A DNA stretch of 26,683 bases from an uncultured Clostridia bacterium (GCA_947166205.1 CAMVDI010000004.1:1-26683), one strand, 5' to 3'. Counted from the first letter of the stretch, positions 1 through 7,976 are shown. The notes: generated from the letters alone by a model not told the origin. Numbers and translations: made by a program.

Positions 1-1
1 C

Positions 2-328
2 GAGGCGGCCAAGGTCGACGGCGCCAGCGTGTTCCAGCGGATCCTTCACATCGATATTCCCTGCCTGCTGCCGATGATCATCCTCCAGCTGATCATGAGC
101 GTTTCCGGAATCATGAACGTCGGATTCGAAAAAGCCTACCTGCTGCAGACCGACCTGAACCGGGCGACCAGCGATATCATATCGATCTACGTCTACGAGC
201 AGGGCATCGTCAGCGGCAAGTACGAGCTGGGCACCGCGGTGGGACTGTTCAACACCGCCATCAATATCGTGCTGCTGGTGGTTGTGAACAGAATCGCGAA
301 AAAGTACGGCGACGTCAATTTCGTGTAA
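2..328 (+). CDS. Sugar ABC transporter permease, LplB type (5' end outside window)
   Basis: This is the C-terminal 108 residues of an inner-membrane permease of a CUT1 carbohydrate ABC transporter. The window opens exactly on the cytoplasmic EAA loop, reading EAAKVDGASVFQRI and ending in IDIP, which is the site that docks the ATPase. Two hydrophobic stretches follow (CLLPMIILQLIMSV and a helix near the C-terminus, INIVLLVVVNRIAKKYG). The ending in KKYGDVNFV is typical of LplB-like permeases. It sits 18 bases upstream of a second permease and in the same operon as a binding protein, so the three form one importer. The frame is open to the window edge, so the internal GTG at 29 is not the start. 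Identification as a permease is secure. The substrate is inferred only from the downstream GH32 gene. Confidence 0.9.
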   Translation, partial: EAAKVDGASVFQRILHIDIPCLLPMIILQLIMSVSGIMNVGFEKAYLLQTDLNRATSDIISIYVYEQGIVSGKYELGTAVGLFNTAINIVLLVVVNRIAKKYGDVNFV

Positions 329-346
329 GAAGGGAGGATGAACGCA

Positions 347-1258
347 ATGACAGTGACGGCAAGCAAAAAGCAGGGAAAGCCCGGCGGCCTGAGCGACCGC
401 GCCAGCGACGTGATCCTGGTCATCTTCTCCCTGATCATTCTGATCATCATCGCCTATCCGCTTTACTACGTTCTGGTGGCGTCCTTCTCCGATCCCTATG
501 ATGTGTACGCGGGAAAGACCTTCCTGCTGCCGAGCCAGCCGACCCTGGACGGATACAAGGCGGTTTTCGCGGAGCCGAACATCGTCCGCGGATACGGCAA
601 CAGCATCCTCTATACGGTGGTGGGAACGATCTTCTCCGTGGCCATGATCTACCTGGTGGCCTACCCCCTGTCCGTGAAGGAGCTGCCGGGCAAGAAGCTG
701 ATCAGCATCTTCTTCATCATCACCATGTACTTCGGCGGCGGCCTGATTCCCACCTACCTGATCGTGCAGAAGACCGGCATCATGCAGTCCATCTGGGCCA
801 TGTTCCTGCCGGGCGGCGTGGCCGTCAGCAACGCGATCATCGCGCGGAACTATTTTGAGAACAGCATTCCCGGATCGCTGAAGGAAGCCGCCAGCATCGA
901 CGGCGCCAGCCATTTCCGGATCTTCTTCTCCATGATCATTCCGCTGTCCCTGCCGATCCTCTCCGTGATGGTCATCTTCTCCATGGTGGCCTACTGGAAC
1001 GACTGGTTTACCGCGCTGATCTACATGACCAATGAGCAGGCTCCGCTGCCTCTGGTGCTGCGGAACATCCTGATCAAGTCCTCCGCTTCCGCCTCCCAGG
1101 CCAGCATGATCAGCGGCGGATACGCCGAGCTGAACAAGATGACGGAGATGATCAAGTTCGCCTCCATCATCGTGGCGGCGGCCCCCATGCTGATCGCGTA
1201 TCCCTTCGTGCAGAAGTACTTCGAGAAGGGCCTGATGGCCGGCGCCGTGAAGGGCTGA
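347..1258 (+). CDS. Sugar ABC transporter permease, YtcP/MalG type
   Basis: This is the second membrane subunit of the CUT1 importer, 303 residues. Six hydrophobic segments are visible, starting with VILVIFSLIILIIIAYPLYY near residue 22. The EAA loop reads EAASIDGASHFRIFF at about residues 180-194. The C-terminus QKYFEKGLMAGAVKG is characteristic of the YtcP group that partners LplB permeases and a roughly 540-residue binding protein. An ATG also occurs at 338, but the AGGGAGG ribosome site at 331-337 abuts it directly. The same site lies 9 bases before the ATG at 347, so that start is preferred. No ATPase gene is in the operon, and energising by a shared MsmK-type ATPase is an inference from the family. 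Substrate probably a fructo-oligosaccharide or sucrose, judged from neighbours only. Confidence 0.92.
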   Translation: MTVTASKKQGKPGGLSDRASDVILVIFSLIILIIIAYPLYYVLVASFSDPYDVYAGKTFLLPSQPTLDGYKAVFAEPNIVRGYGNSILYTVVGTIFSVAMIYLVAYPLSVKELPGKKLISIFFIITMYFGGGLIPTYLIVQKTGIMQSIWAMFLPGGVAVSNAIIARNYFENSIPGSLKEAASIDGASHFRIFFSMIIPLSLPILSVMVIFSMVAYWNDWFTALIYMTNEQAPLPLVLRNILIKSSASASQASMISGGYAELNKMTEMIKFASIIVAAAPMLIAYPFVQKYFEKGLMAGAVKG

Positions 1259-1374
1259 TCCGGCGGCGGACGGCCCACCGCTTCGCGGCGGGAAAGAAAC
1301 CGCCCGGCGGAACCGATTTGGGTTAGCAGCGTCCTTTGACGCAGAAATTAAAGACCATAGAAGGAGGAACTCCC
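1259..1374 (+). other. Intergenic gap between permease and binding-protein genes
   Basis: The first half is GC-rich with small inverted repeats. The second half holds a 5-bp hairpin, GCGTC-CTTT-GACGC, at about 1329-1342. No U-run follows it, so it is not a terminator. No convincing promoter was seen. Such gaps before binding-protein genes often hold mRNA-stabilising or processing structures, but the sequence shows no more than the hairpin. Confidence 0.3.
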
Positions 1375-2997
1375 ATGAAAAAGCTCGTATCTCTTCTCCT
1401 GGCCGCGCTGATGATGCTTTCGCTGGCTTCCGTCTCCACCGCGGAAGGACAGACCGATTTCATCGTGCTCAGCGGTATCTCGGCCCTCTCCACCGGCTAT
1501 GACAGCAACCCCGTGCTGCTGGACATGCAGGAAAAAGCCGGGATCAAGATCACCTGGGACACCTGGTCCGACAGCCTGGGCGAGGTCGTCGGCACCCGCA
1601 TCAGCGGCAACGCGGCCAGCAAGACGCCCATCGACGCCTTCCAGGCCTGCGGCTTCAGCAACTATGACCTGATGCGCTACGGCCAGGCCGGCACCTTCAT
1701 CGACCTGACGCCCTACATCACCCCCGAGACGATGCCCAACCTGAGCGCGATTCTGGAATCTCATCCCGAAATCCGCGCGGCGATCACCATGGACGGCAAG
1801 ATCTACGGCCTTCCCGCCGGAGAGCAGATGACCACCCTGGGCATCGGCCGGGAGAAGAGCTATTCCATCTTCTGCGTGCCGGAATTCTCCATGATCAACA
1901 AGGCCTGGCTGGACGATCTGGGACTGGCCATGCCCACCACGCTGGATGAACTGCACGACGTTCTGACCGCGTTCAAGGAAAACGACATGTCCGCGAAGTA
2001 CTACGGCAACGCCGCCGGCTCCACCATTCCCATGAGCACCGGCTTTGACCAGTGGTGCTGGGGCCAGAATATCTTCTACGCCGGCTTCGGCTTCACCAAC
2101 TTCTACATGGACAGCCCCCTGACCCAGGACCTGACCGTGAACAAGGACGGCAAGGTGAACTTCGTTTCCGACGACGACAACTACCGCGCCGCGGTGACCT
2201 ATTTCCACAACTGGTACGCCGAAGGCCTGATGGATCTGGAAATGTTCTCCCAGGATACCAACCAGCTGATCGCCAAGTGCAGCGGAGGCCGCGTGGGCGT
2301 GGCGACCTGGTGGGAAATCAACGAGATCATGGGCCCCTACGCCAAGGACTATGTGTATCTGCCCGTGCTGAAGGGCCCCGACGGCACCTGCAACGTGACG
2401 CTGCGCACCGGCGGCCAGGTCAATGCCGGCCAGCTGTCCATCACCCGCGAGTGCAAGGATCCCGCCAAGCTGCTGAGCTTCTATGATCAGTGGTACGAGG
2501 GCGAGAACGTGATGCAGCTCCAGTACGGCCCCATCGGCGTGTTCTTCACCGAAAAGAACGCCGACGGCCTGTGGGTCTCCATCACCGACGAACAGGCCCG
2601 CGAAAAGTATAGCAAGTCCGCCGGCGAACTGAAGTCCCAGTCCGAGGTTGCAGGACCCAAACTGATCCTCGCCGAATACTACAACGAAGTCTTCGAGATG
2701 GAACCCCGGGCCCAGGAGCGCCTGGCGGACCTGTATGACTTCTGGATGCAGTACGTGACGGACGACACCCGCTATCCGCTGGATGCCGTGTTCACCCAGT
2801 CCGAACTGGACGATATCGACTATTACAAGCCCGACCTGGAGAAGGCGCAGTCTGAGTACGAAGCCAACTGGATCAAGAACGGCGGCCCCACCGACGCGGA
2901 ATGGGAAGAGTACAAGGCCTTCCTCGAGCGCTGCGGTCTGAGCACGCTGGAGCAGATTTATCAGGACGCGTACGATCGCTACATGGCGATTCAGTAA
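1375..2997 (+). CDS. Extracellular sugar-binding protein of CUT1 transporter (LplA/YtcQ type)
   Basis: This 540-residue protein captures the sugar outside the cell for the two permeases upstream. Residues 1-22 form a Sec signal peptide (MKKLVSLLLAALMMLSLASV then STA before EG). No cysteine lies near the cleavage site, so it is not a classical lipoprotein, which is unusual for a binding protein in a single-membrane bacterium. The length and aromatic-rich body match the large LplA/YtcQ group of family 1 binding proteins. The start at 1375 is set by AAGGAGG at 1361-1367, seven bases upstream; an upstream in-frame codon at 1336 has no ribosome site and would bury the signal peptide. A strong hairpin terminator follows the gene. 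Ligand specificity cannot be read from sequence; the adjacent GH32 gene points to a beta-fructoside. Confidence 0.9.
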   Translation: MKKLVSLLLAALMMLSLASVSTAEGQTDFIVLSGISALSTGYDSNPVLLDMQEKAGIKITWDTWSDSLGEVVGTRISGNAASKTPIDAFQACGFSNYDLMRYGQAGTFIDLTPYITPETMPNLSAILESHPEIRAAITMDGKIYGLPAGEQMTTLGIGREKSYSIFCVPEFSMINKAWLDDLGLAMPTTLDELHDVLTAFKENDMSAKYYGNAAGSTIPMSTGFDQWCWGQNIFYAGFGFTNFYMDSPLTQDLTVNKDGKVNFVSDDDNYRAAVTYFHNWYAEGLMDLEMFSQDTNQLIAKCSGGRVGVATWWEINEIMGPYAKDYVYLPVLKGPDGTCNVTLRTGGQVNAGQLSITRECKDPAKLLSFYDQWYEGENVMQLQYGPIGVFFTEKNADGLWVSITDEQAREKYSKSAGELKSQSEVAGPKLILAEYYNEVFEMEPRAQERLADLYDFWMQYVTDDTRYPLDAVFTQSELDDIDYYKPDLEKAQSEYEANWIKNGGPTDAEWEEYKAFLERCGLSTLEQIYQDAYDRYMAIQ

Positions 2998-3014
2998 GAT
3001 ACTCCTCCTCCTTT

Positions 3015-3043
3015 CCGGGAGCCGGTCTCCGGCTCCCGGTTTT
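3015..3043 (+). terminator. Rho-independent terminator after binding-protein gene
   Basis: An 11-bp perfect stem (CCGGGAGCCGG with CCGGCTCCCGG) closes a TCT loop and is followed by four T residues. It lies between the binding-protein gene and the GH32 gene. The short U-run suggests partial readthrough into GH32, which would keep binding protein in excess over enzyme. Confidence 0.85.
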
Positions 3044-3069
3044 CTGCAGAAACAATTCGGAGGTACCGT

Positions 3070-4542
3070 ATGATCAAGATACCCGGACCGCTTCAGCGGG
3101 TGCGTGATTACGAAAGAGAAAGAGCCATGCGGCTGGATGCAGGAGAACGCCCGCTGTACCACCTGACGCCGCTGGTCGGCTGGATGAATGACCCGAACGG
3201 ATTCAGCTGGTATCAGGGCCAGTTTCATCTTTTCTACCAGTATCATCCCTTCTCCCGCCGCTGGGGCCCGATGCACTGGGGACACGCGGTCAGCACGGAT
3301 CTGCTGCACTGGACCTACATGCCCTGCGCCCTGGCCCCCGACACGGAGGCGGACGCGGGCGGATGCTTCTCGGGAAGCGCCGTTGAACTGCCGGACGGAA
3401 GGCTGATGCTCTGCTATACGGGCGTGCAGCCGGCCGGAACCTTCCGCAGGGAAACCCAGGCGCAGTGCGTCGCGGTCGGGGACGGTACGGACTTTGAAAA
3501 ATCCCTGCTGAACCCGGTGGTCCGCCACGCCCATCTGCCGGAAGGCTACAGCGCCTTTGACTTCCGGGATCCGAAGATCTGGCGGACAGCGGAGGGCACC
3601 TACCGGATGGTGGCGGCCAACCTGCACGCGGAACGCCTGGGCTCCGTTGTCCTGTTTGAGAGCGGAGACGGCATCGACTGGCGGTTCGCCGGGGAGATCG
3701 ACTCCAGCCACAAGGCCTGCGGCCGGATGTGGGAGTGCCCGGATTTCTTTGAGCTGGACGGAAAGCACGTGCTGCTGGTCAGCCCGCAGGAGGTTCAGGC
3801 CCGGGAGGAATTCCATGCCGGAGACGTCACGGCCGCCCTGCTGGGCACCTTTGACGCGAAGGAGGTCAGGTTTGAGCGGGAGAGCATTCAGCCCCTGGAC
3901 CACGGGCTGAACTACTACGCTTCGCAGACCACCCTGGCGCCGGACGGACGCCGGATCATGATCGGCTGGATGGACAACTGGGAAACCTGCAAGGAGGCGC
4001 CGAGAAGGCACCCCTGGTACGGCCAGATGAGCGTGCCGCGGGAGCTGAGAATCGAGGACGGACGCCTGAAGCAGCTGCCCATCCGGGAAATTGAGACCCT
4101 GTGGATGGATACGGTCCGCCATGACCGGGTTACGGTCCGGGAGGAGAGCGCCCTGCCCGGGGTCCGGGGCCGGCTCATGGACATGACCGTGACCCTGCAT
4201 ACGGAAGGATCGGAGTGCCGGCGCTTCACGCTCCGGACGGCCCGGGACGCGGACCACTATATCCAGATCCAGTGCGACCTGGCCAGGGGCGAGCTGATCT
4301 TCGACCGGAGCCACGGAGGATCCCGCAGGGATATCGTCCATACCCGCCATGTTCCCGCGGAGGTCCGGGACGGAAAGCTGACCCTGCGGGTGCTGATGGA
4401 CAAGGAGAGCGTCGAGCTTTTCATCAACGAAGGGGAACGGGCGGTGACCGCACTGATTCCTACCCCGCTGGAGGCGGACGGAATCACGTTTGCCGCGGAC
4501 GCGCCCATCGCCGTTTCGGTGACCGCGCATCCCCTGGGATAA
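3070..4542 (+). CDS. GH32 beta-fructosidase (sucrose/sucrose-6-phosphate hydrolase or exo-levanase type)
   Basis: This glycoside hydrolase family 32 enzyme cleaves terminal beta-fructofuranosyl units. All three signature motifs are present: WMNDPNG with nucleophile Asp41, FRDP with transition-state stabiliser Asp167, and WECP with general acid Glu222. The five-bladed propeller spans about residues 28-330. A C-terminal beta-sandwich ends in motifs such as VELFINEGERAVTALI. There is no signal peptide, so it acts in the cytoplasm on sugar imported by the upstream ABC transporter. Because ABC import leaves sugars unphosphorylated, sucrose or short fructans are likelier substrates than sucrose-6-phosphate. 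The 490-residue length is normal for ScrB-like enzymes. The start is supported by CGGAGG at 3058-3063. The family is certain and the exact substrate is not. Confidence 0.95.
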   Translation: MIKIPGPLQRVRDYERERAMRLDAGERPLYHLTPLVGWMNDPNGFSWYQGQFHLFYQYHPFSRRWGPMHWGHAVSTDLLHWTYMPCALAPDTEADAGGCFSGSAVELPDGRLMLCYTGVQPAGTFRRETQAQCVAVGDGTDFEKSLLNPVVRHAHLPEGYSAFDFRDPKIWRTAEGTYRMVAANLHAERLGSVVLFESGDGIDWRFAGEIDSSHKACGRMWECPDFFELDGKHVLLVSPQEVQAREEFHAGDVTAALLGTFDAKEVRFERESIQPLDHGLNYYASQTTLAPDGRRIMIGWMDNWETCKEAPRRHPWYGQMSVPRELRIEDGRLKQLPIREIETLWMDTVRHDRVTVREESALPGVRGRLMDMTVTLHTEGSECRRFTLRTARDADHYIQIQCDLARGELIFDRSHGGSRRDIVHTRHVPAEVRDGKLTLRVLMDKESVELFINEGERAVTALIPTPLEADGITFAADAPIAVSVTAHPLG

Positions 4543-4553
4543 GCCTTTGCAGG

Positions 4554-4583
4554 CGGGACCGCGAAAGCGGCCCCGTCTTTTTT
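4554..4583 (+). terminator. Rho-independent terminator after GH32 gene
   Basis: The stem CGGGACCGC pairs with GCGGCCCCG around a GAAA tetraloop, with one A-C mismatch. It is followed by TCTTTTTT. It closes the fructoside operon. Confidence 0.85.
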
Positions 4584-4670
4584 GCGTTCCGGATAAGCTC
4601 CGGCTTTCGCTCTTTCCGCTTTCCGGGGCAGGATGTCCTTCCGGGCGGAGGGGAGAGGGACTCCGCCCTT

Positions 4671-4697
4671 TTGCTTCCGGGGCGGGCATGCTATAAT
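4671..4697 (+). promoter_or_regulatory. Predicted sigma-A promoter of DUF4298 gene (extended -10)
   Basis: A perfect TATAAT at 4692-4697 is preceded by TG one base upstream (TGCTATAAT). A weak -35 TTGCTT at 4671-4676 sits at 15-bp spacing. The roughly 100-base leader contains two GC-rich hairpins, at about 4728-4750 (CCCCGCC/GGCGGGG) and 4764-4783 (GCGGCG/CGCCGC). No known riboswitch was recognised in it. Confidence 0.65.
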
Positions 4698-4800
4698 GAC
4701 CCTGACCGTCGGAAGGGGACAGTCTTTGGCCCCCCGCCCGGCGGGGGACCGCAGGACAGAATGCCGCGGCGAAAACCCGCCGCAGTGAGGAGAGAGACTC

Positions 4801-5085
4801 ATGGAGGATCGGATCGGGCGCGTCAAGGAGATGGAGGCCAGGCTGAACAGGCTGCTGGCCTGGCTGGATCATCAGGAGGGGGACATCGGGGAGGATGTCC
4901 GGGCGCTGGAAGGGTACTTCCGCACGGCGTGGCGGGAGGACTTCGAGGCGGACGAGACAGGGGAAATCCCGGCGGGGATTCCCCGGGGAGTCCTTTCGGA
5001 GGACGGGCTCTATGACGCCCTGACCGCCTATGAGGAGATCAGGGCGGAGGGCCGGGAACGGCCGGAGAACCGGATTCAGGCATGA
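4801..5085 (+). CDS. DUF4298 family small protein
   Basis: This 94-residue acidic cytoplasmic protein matches the DUF4298 family as I know it. It has an N-terminal helix (RIGRVKEMEARLNRLLAWL), a central segment with YFRTAWREDFEADETGEIP, and the motif RGVLSEDGLYDALTAYEEI. The ADE.GE.P and RGVLSEDG motifs are the family hallmarks. The function of the family is unknown to me. The gene has its own promoter and a good ribosome site (GAGGAG at 4787-4792, 8 bases before ATG), and stands alone after a terminator, so it is probably a single-gene unit. No terminator was seen after it; instead the last 24 bases, including the stop codon, recur in diverged form 78 bases downstream. Confidence 0.8.
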   Translation: MEDRIGRVKEMEARLNRLLAWLDHQEGDIGEDVRALEGYFRTAWREDFEADETGEIPAGIPRGVLSEDGLYDALTAYEEIRAEGRERPENRIQA

Positions 5086-5163
5086 CCGGAAGGCCGGCGC
5101 GGGCCGGCCGGGAACGCCGGGAACCGGATCCCGGGGCCGCCGGAGAACCAAATTCAGGATTGA
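5051..5163 (+). repeat. Degenerate tandem repeat over the end of the DUF4298 gene
   Basis: The segment 5062-5085 (starting CCGGAGAACC, ending in the gene's TGA) recurs at 5140-5163 with 20 of 24 bases identical. A related middle copy at about 5107-5135 shares GCCGGGAAC and CCGGAT. The array looks like a local duplication that later diverged. Confidence 0.6.
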
Positions 5164-5188
5164 ACGGGGGTCCGTTTTGTGGTACAAT
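5160..5188 (+). promoter_or_regulatory. Predicted sigma-A promoter of the BMP-transporter operon
   Basis: TTGAAC at 5160-5165 and TACAAT at 5183-5188 are separated by 17 bp. This is the best canonical promoter in the left half of the window. The leader to the ATG at 5260 is about 65 bases and has a short CCGGGA/TCCCGG hairpin. The -35 box lies inside the third repeat copy. Confidence 0.75.
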
Positions 5189-5259
5189 ACAACTGATTCC
5201 GGGAGGGCGCCGGTTTCCCGGCGAGCTTGTCCGGCGAATGAAAAAAGGAGGAAAACCCA

Positions 5260-6363
5260 ATGAAAAAAGTATTAGCTTTCGTCTGCGCTCTGGCCCTGAT
5301 GGCCGGCCTGATGATCGCCCCCTCCATGGCGGATGGGGAAAAACCCCTGAAGATTCTGATCGTCTCCTCCACCGGCGTGGACGACGGCAACTTTAACCAG
5401 GACTGCTACAACGGCATCCTCGCGTTTATCGGGGAGCACAACGACTGCACGGTTGCCGATGTGAAGGAGCCTGACCTGGCCGAGATTGTTCCCACGGTTG
5501 AAAAGCTGGTGGGCGAGTATGACGTGTTTGTGCTTCCCGGCTTCCAATTCAGCCAGGTCGGCGATGTCGTCAAGGCGAATCCCGACAAATACTTCCTGGT
5601 CATTGATTCCGTGATCATGGACAGCGAAGGGAACCAGGTGACGGCGGACAACGTGTTCACCATGACCTACAAGGAGCAGGAAGGCGGCTTCATGGCCGGC
5701 GTGGCCGCGGCCCTTTCCACCAAGACCGGCAAGGTGGCCGTGATCAACGGCATCCCCTATCCCTCCAACGTGAACTACCAGTACGGCTTCATGGCCGGCG
5801 TCAACTACGCCAACGCGAAGTACGGCACCACCGCCGAGTGCGTGGAGCTGCCCTCCTTCGCCGGCACGGATATGGCCGGCCAGAATGTGGGCGGCAACTA
5901 TGTGGGCGACTTCGGGGATCCCGCCAGAGGCAAGACCGTGGCTGAGACCCTGATCGGCGAAGGCTGCGACGTGATCTTCTCCGCCGCGGGCGAGTCCGGA
6001 AACGGCGTGCTGACCGCGGTCAAGGAAACGGAAGGTGTCTGGTTCATCGGCTGCGACGTGGACCAGTATGACGACGGCGCCAAGGGCGAAGGAAACGTGG
6101 TGCTGACCTCCTCCCTGAAGGCGATGCACCTGGATGTGAAGCGTCAGCTGGACGCCATCTATCACGGAACCTTCGTTGGACAGGACGCTCTGCTGGGCGC
6201 GGACACCGATTCCACCGGAATCGTTACCGCCGAAGGCCGGCAGCAGCTGAGCGAAGACGCGCTTGAAAAGCTGAACGAGTGCTTCGAGCTGATGAAGAAG
6301 GGCGAGATCGTTCCTCCTTCCGGAACCGAGTACTCCGTGACCGACTTCCCGGGGCTGAAATAA
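5260..6363 (+). CDS. BMP-family binding protein of a nucleoside-type ABC transporter
   Basis: This 367-residue secreted protein belongs to the BMP (Bmp/Med, PnrA-like) family, whose characterised members bind purine nucleosides outside the cell. Residues 1-25 form a signal peptide ending in SMA before DGEK. The only early cysteine (residue 9) is inside the hydrophobic core, not a lipobox. The mature protein has the expected two-lobed pattern: VSSTGVDDGNFNQDCYNG at the first binding strand, VFTMTYKEQEGGFMAGVAAA in the centre, and DVIFSAAGESGNGVLTAVKE before the hinge. AGGAGG at 5246-5251 fixes the start. It is the first gene of the operon and is separated from the ATPase gene by a strong terminator, which fits excess production of the binding protein. 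The true ligand may differ from nucleosides, given the glycerol-phosphate genes downstream. Confidence 0.92.
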   Translation: MKKVLAFVCALALMAGLMIAPSMADGEKPLKILIVSSTGVDDGNFNQDCYNGILAFIGEHNDCTVADVKEPDLAEIVPTVEKLVGEYDVFVLPGFQFSQVGDVVKANPDKYFLVIDSVIMDSEGNQVTADNVFTMTYKEQEGGFMAGVAAALSTKTGKVAVINGIPYPSNVNYQYGFMAGVNYANAKYGTTAECVELPSFAGTDMAGQNVGGNYVGDFGDPARGKTVAETLIGEGCDVIFSAAGESGNGVLTAVKETEGVWFIGCDVDQYDDGAKGEGNVVLTSSLKAMHLDVKRQLDAIYHGTFVGQDALLGADTDSTGIVTAEGRQQLSEDALEKLNECFELMKKGEIVPPSGTEYSVTDFPGLK

Positions 6364-6371
6364 GCTGACTG

Positions 6372-6413
6372 AACGGGACGCTCTTTCCGACCGGGGAGAG
6401 CGTCCCGTTTTTT
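6372..6413 (+). terminator. Strong terminator between binding-protein and ATPase genes
   Basis: A 13-bp perfect stem (AACGGGACGCTCT with AGAGCGTCCCGTT) encloses a 12-base loop and ends in TTTTTT. Its location inside the operon suggests that partial readthrough sets the level of the ATPase and permeases below that of the binding protein. Confidence 0.9.
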
Positions 6414-6443
6414 ACAATGCTGTGATCGGACGGTGGTGGATCG

Positions 6444-7976
6444 ATGAGCGAATACCTTGTTGAGATGCGTCACATTACGAAGCGGTTTCCGGGCATCGTC
6501 GCCAACGATGATGTTTCCCTCGGAATCCGCAAGGGCGAGGTTTTCGCGCTGCTGGGCGAAAACGGAGCGGGCAAGTCGACGCTGATGAGCATCCTTTTTG
6601 GCATATACGGACCGGATGAAGGGGAGATTCTGATCGACGGGAAGCCCGTGAAATTTCACTCCTCCACGGACGCGGCGGCCTGTTCCATCGGGATGGTGCA
6701 CCAGCATTTCAAGCTTGTGCACCCCTTTACCATCGCGGAGAACATCGTGCTGGGCGTGGAACCGGAAGAGAAGAGGCTGGGCGTGCTCCCCTGGGTCAAC
6801 ATGAAGAAGGCCAACCGGGAAATCGCCGAGCTGTCCAAAGCGTACGGGCTGGAGGTCAACCCCACGGACCGGATCGCCGACGTGCCGGTTTCCGTGCGCC
6901 AGCGGGTCGAGATTCTGAAGATGCTCTACCGCGGCGCGGAGATCATGATTTTCGACGAGCCTACCGCCGTGCTGACGCCGCAGGAAATTGACTTTCTGCT
7001 GCAGATCATCGGGAATCTCCGGGACAGCGGGAAGACCATCATCCTGATCACCCACAAGATCGCGGAGATCAAGCGGATCGCCGACCGGTGCGCGATTCTG
7101 CGGCAGGGAAAGCTGATCGGCATCCGGGACGTGGCCGACGCCTCCGCCCAGGAGCTGGCGGACATGATGGTGGGGCGGCAGGTGAAGTTCACCCAGGAAA
7201 AAACGCCGCCGCGTTTCGGGGAGCCCGTGCTGGAGGTCCGGAATCTGACGGTCCGGAACGAGAGCCGTTTCGAGGTGGTGAAGAATGTGTCCTTCACGGT
7301 CCGGGGCGGGGAGATTTTCGCCATCGCGGGAGTCTCCGGAAACGGACAGGGAGAGATCGCGGACGCCATCGCCGGGCTGGCCAGGGCCGCGGAAGGAAAG
7401 GTGATCCTGAACGGGAAGGACATCACGGGCCTGCCCGTGCGGGAGCGCTGCCTGGCCGGCGTTTCCTACATCCCCGAGGACAGGAATGAGACCGGAACGA
7501 TTCCGGATATGACGCTGCGGGAGAACCTGGCGCTGCGGGAGTATTTCAGGCCGCCTTTCTCCAAAAAGGGCATTCTTCGGCAGGAATCCTTCCGGGAATA
7601 CGCCGAGAAGCTGATCCGGAACTATGATATCCGCTGCGCCCAGGGCCCGGAAACGATCCTGCGGTCCATGTCCGGCGGAAACCAGCAGAAGGCGATCATC
7701 GGGCGGGAGATTGAGGAACAGTCCCGGCTGATCATTTTTGTCCAGCCCACCCGGGGACTGGATATCGGCGCCATCGAGAACATTCACCGGCAGATCCTTC
7801 AGGAGCGGGACCGGGGGGCCGCGATTCTGCTGATCTCCCTGGAGCTGGATGAGATCATGTCCCTGGCGGATACGATCGGCGTCCTGTACCGGGGCGAGAT
7901 GCTGAAAACCGACGCGGCGGAACGGATGAGCACCCAGGAGGTGGGCCGCTATATGATGGGGGTGAAGGAGAGTTGA
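6444..7976 (+). CDS. Double-domain ABC ATPase of nucleoside-type transporter (NupO/YufO type)
   Basis: This 510-residue cytoplasmic subunit powers the importer. Two ABC domains are fused. Domain 1 has Walker A GENGAGKST (residues 38-46), Walker B IMIFDEPTAVLTP and an atypical signature PVSVRQRVEIL where relatives read close to LSVGxQQRVEIL. Domain 2 has a degenerate Walker A (GVSGNGQGE), a canonical signature MSGGNQQKA and a Walker B ending in FVQPTRGLD. A pairing of one good and one degenerate composite ATP site is usual in this RbsA-like family. The ribosome site (GGTGG near 6432) is weak. The stop codon overlaps the TTG start of the next gene, so translation is coupled. Assignment to this family is firm. 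Confidence 0.93.
   Translation: MSEYLVEMRHITKRFPGIVANDDVSLGIRKGEVFALLGENGAGKSTLMSILFGIYGPDEGEILIDGKPVKFHSSTDAAACSIGMVHQHFKLVHPFTIAENIVLGVEPEEKRLGVLPWVNMKKANREIAELSKAYGLEVNPTDRIADVPVSVRQRVEILKMLYRGAEIMIFDEPTAVLTPQEIDFLLQIIGNLRDSGKTIILITHKIAEIKRIADRCAILRQGKLIGIRDVADASAQELADMMVGRQVKFTQEKTPPRFGEPVLEVRNLTVRNESRFEVVKNVSFTVRGGEIFAIAGVSGNGQGEIADAIAGLARAAEGKVILNGKDITGLPVRERCLAGVSYIPEDRNETGTIPDMTLRENLALREYFRPPFSKKGILRQESFREYAEKLIRNYDIRCAQGPETILRSMSGGNQQKAIIGREIEEQSRLIIFVQPTRGLDIGAIENIHRQILQERDRGAAILLISLELDEIMSLADTIGVLYRGEMLKTDAAERMSTQEVGRYMMGVKES

Noticed and set aside
338..340. ATG at 338 as start of the second sugar permease
   Set aside because: The ribosome site directly abuts it; the ATG at 347 has proper spacing.
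1329..1342. Hairpin GCGTC-CTTT-GACGC before the sugar-binding protein gene as terminator
   Set aside because: The stem is only 5 bp and no T-run follows.
1348..5187. 1279-residue open frame on the minus strand
   Set aside because: It runs antisense across the binding protein, GH32 and DUF4298 genes, has no ribosome site or recognisable domain, and its Arg/Pro/Gly/His/Val-rich make-up is what high-GC complement frames produce.
6162..7787. 541-residue open frame on the minus strand
   Set aside because: It is a complement-frame shadow of the ABC ATPase gene with low-complexity His/Leu/Arg composition.
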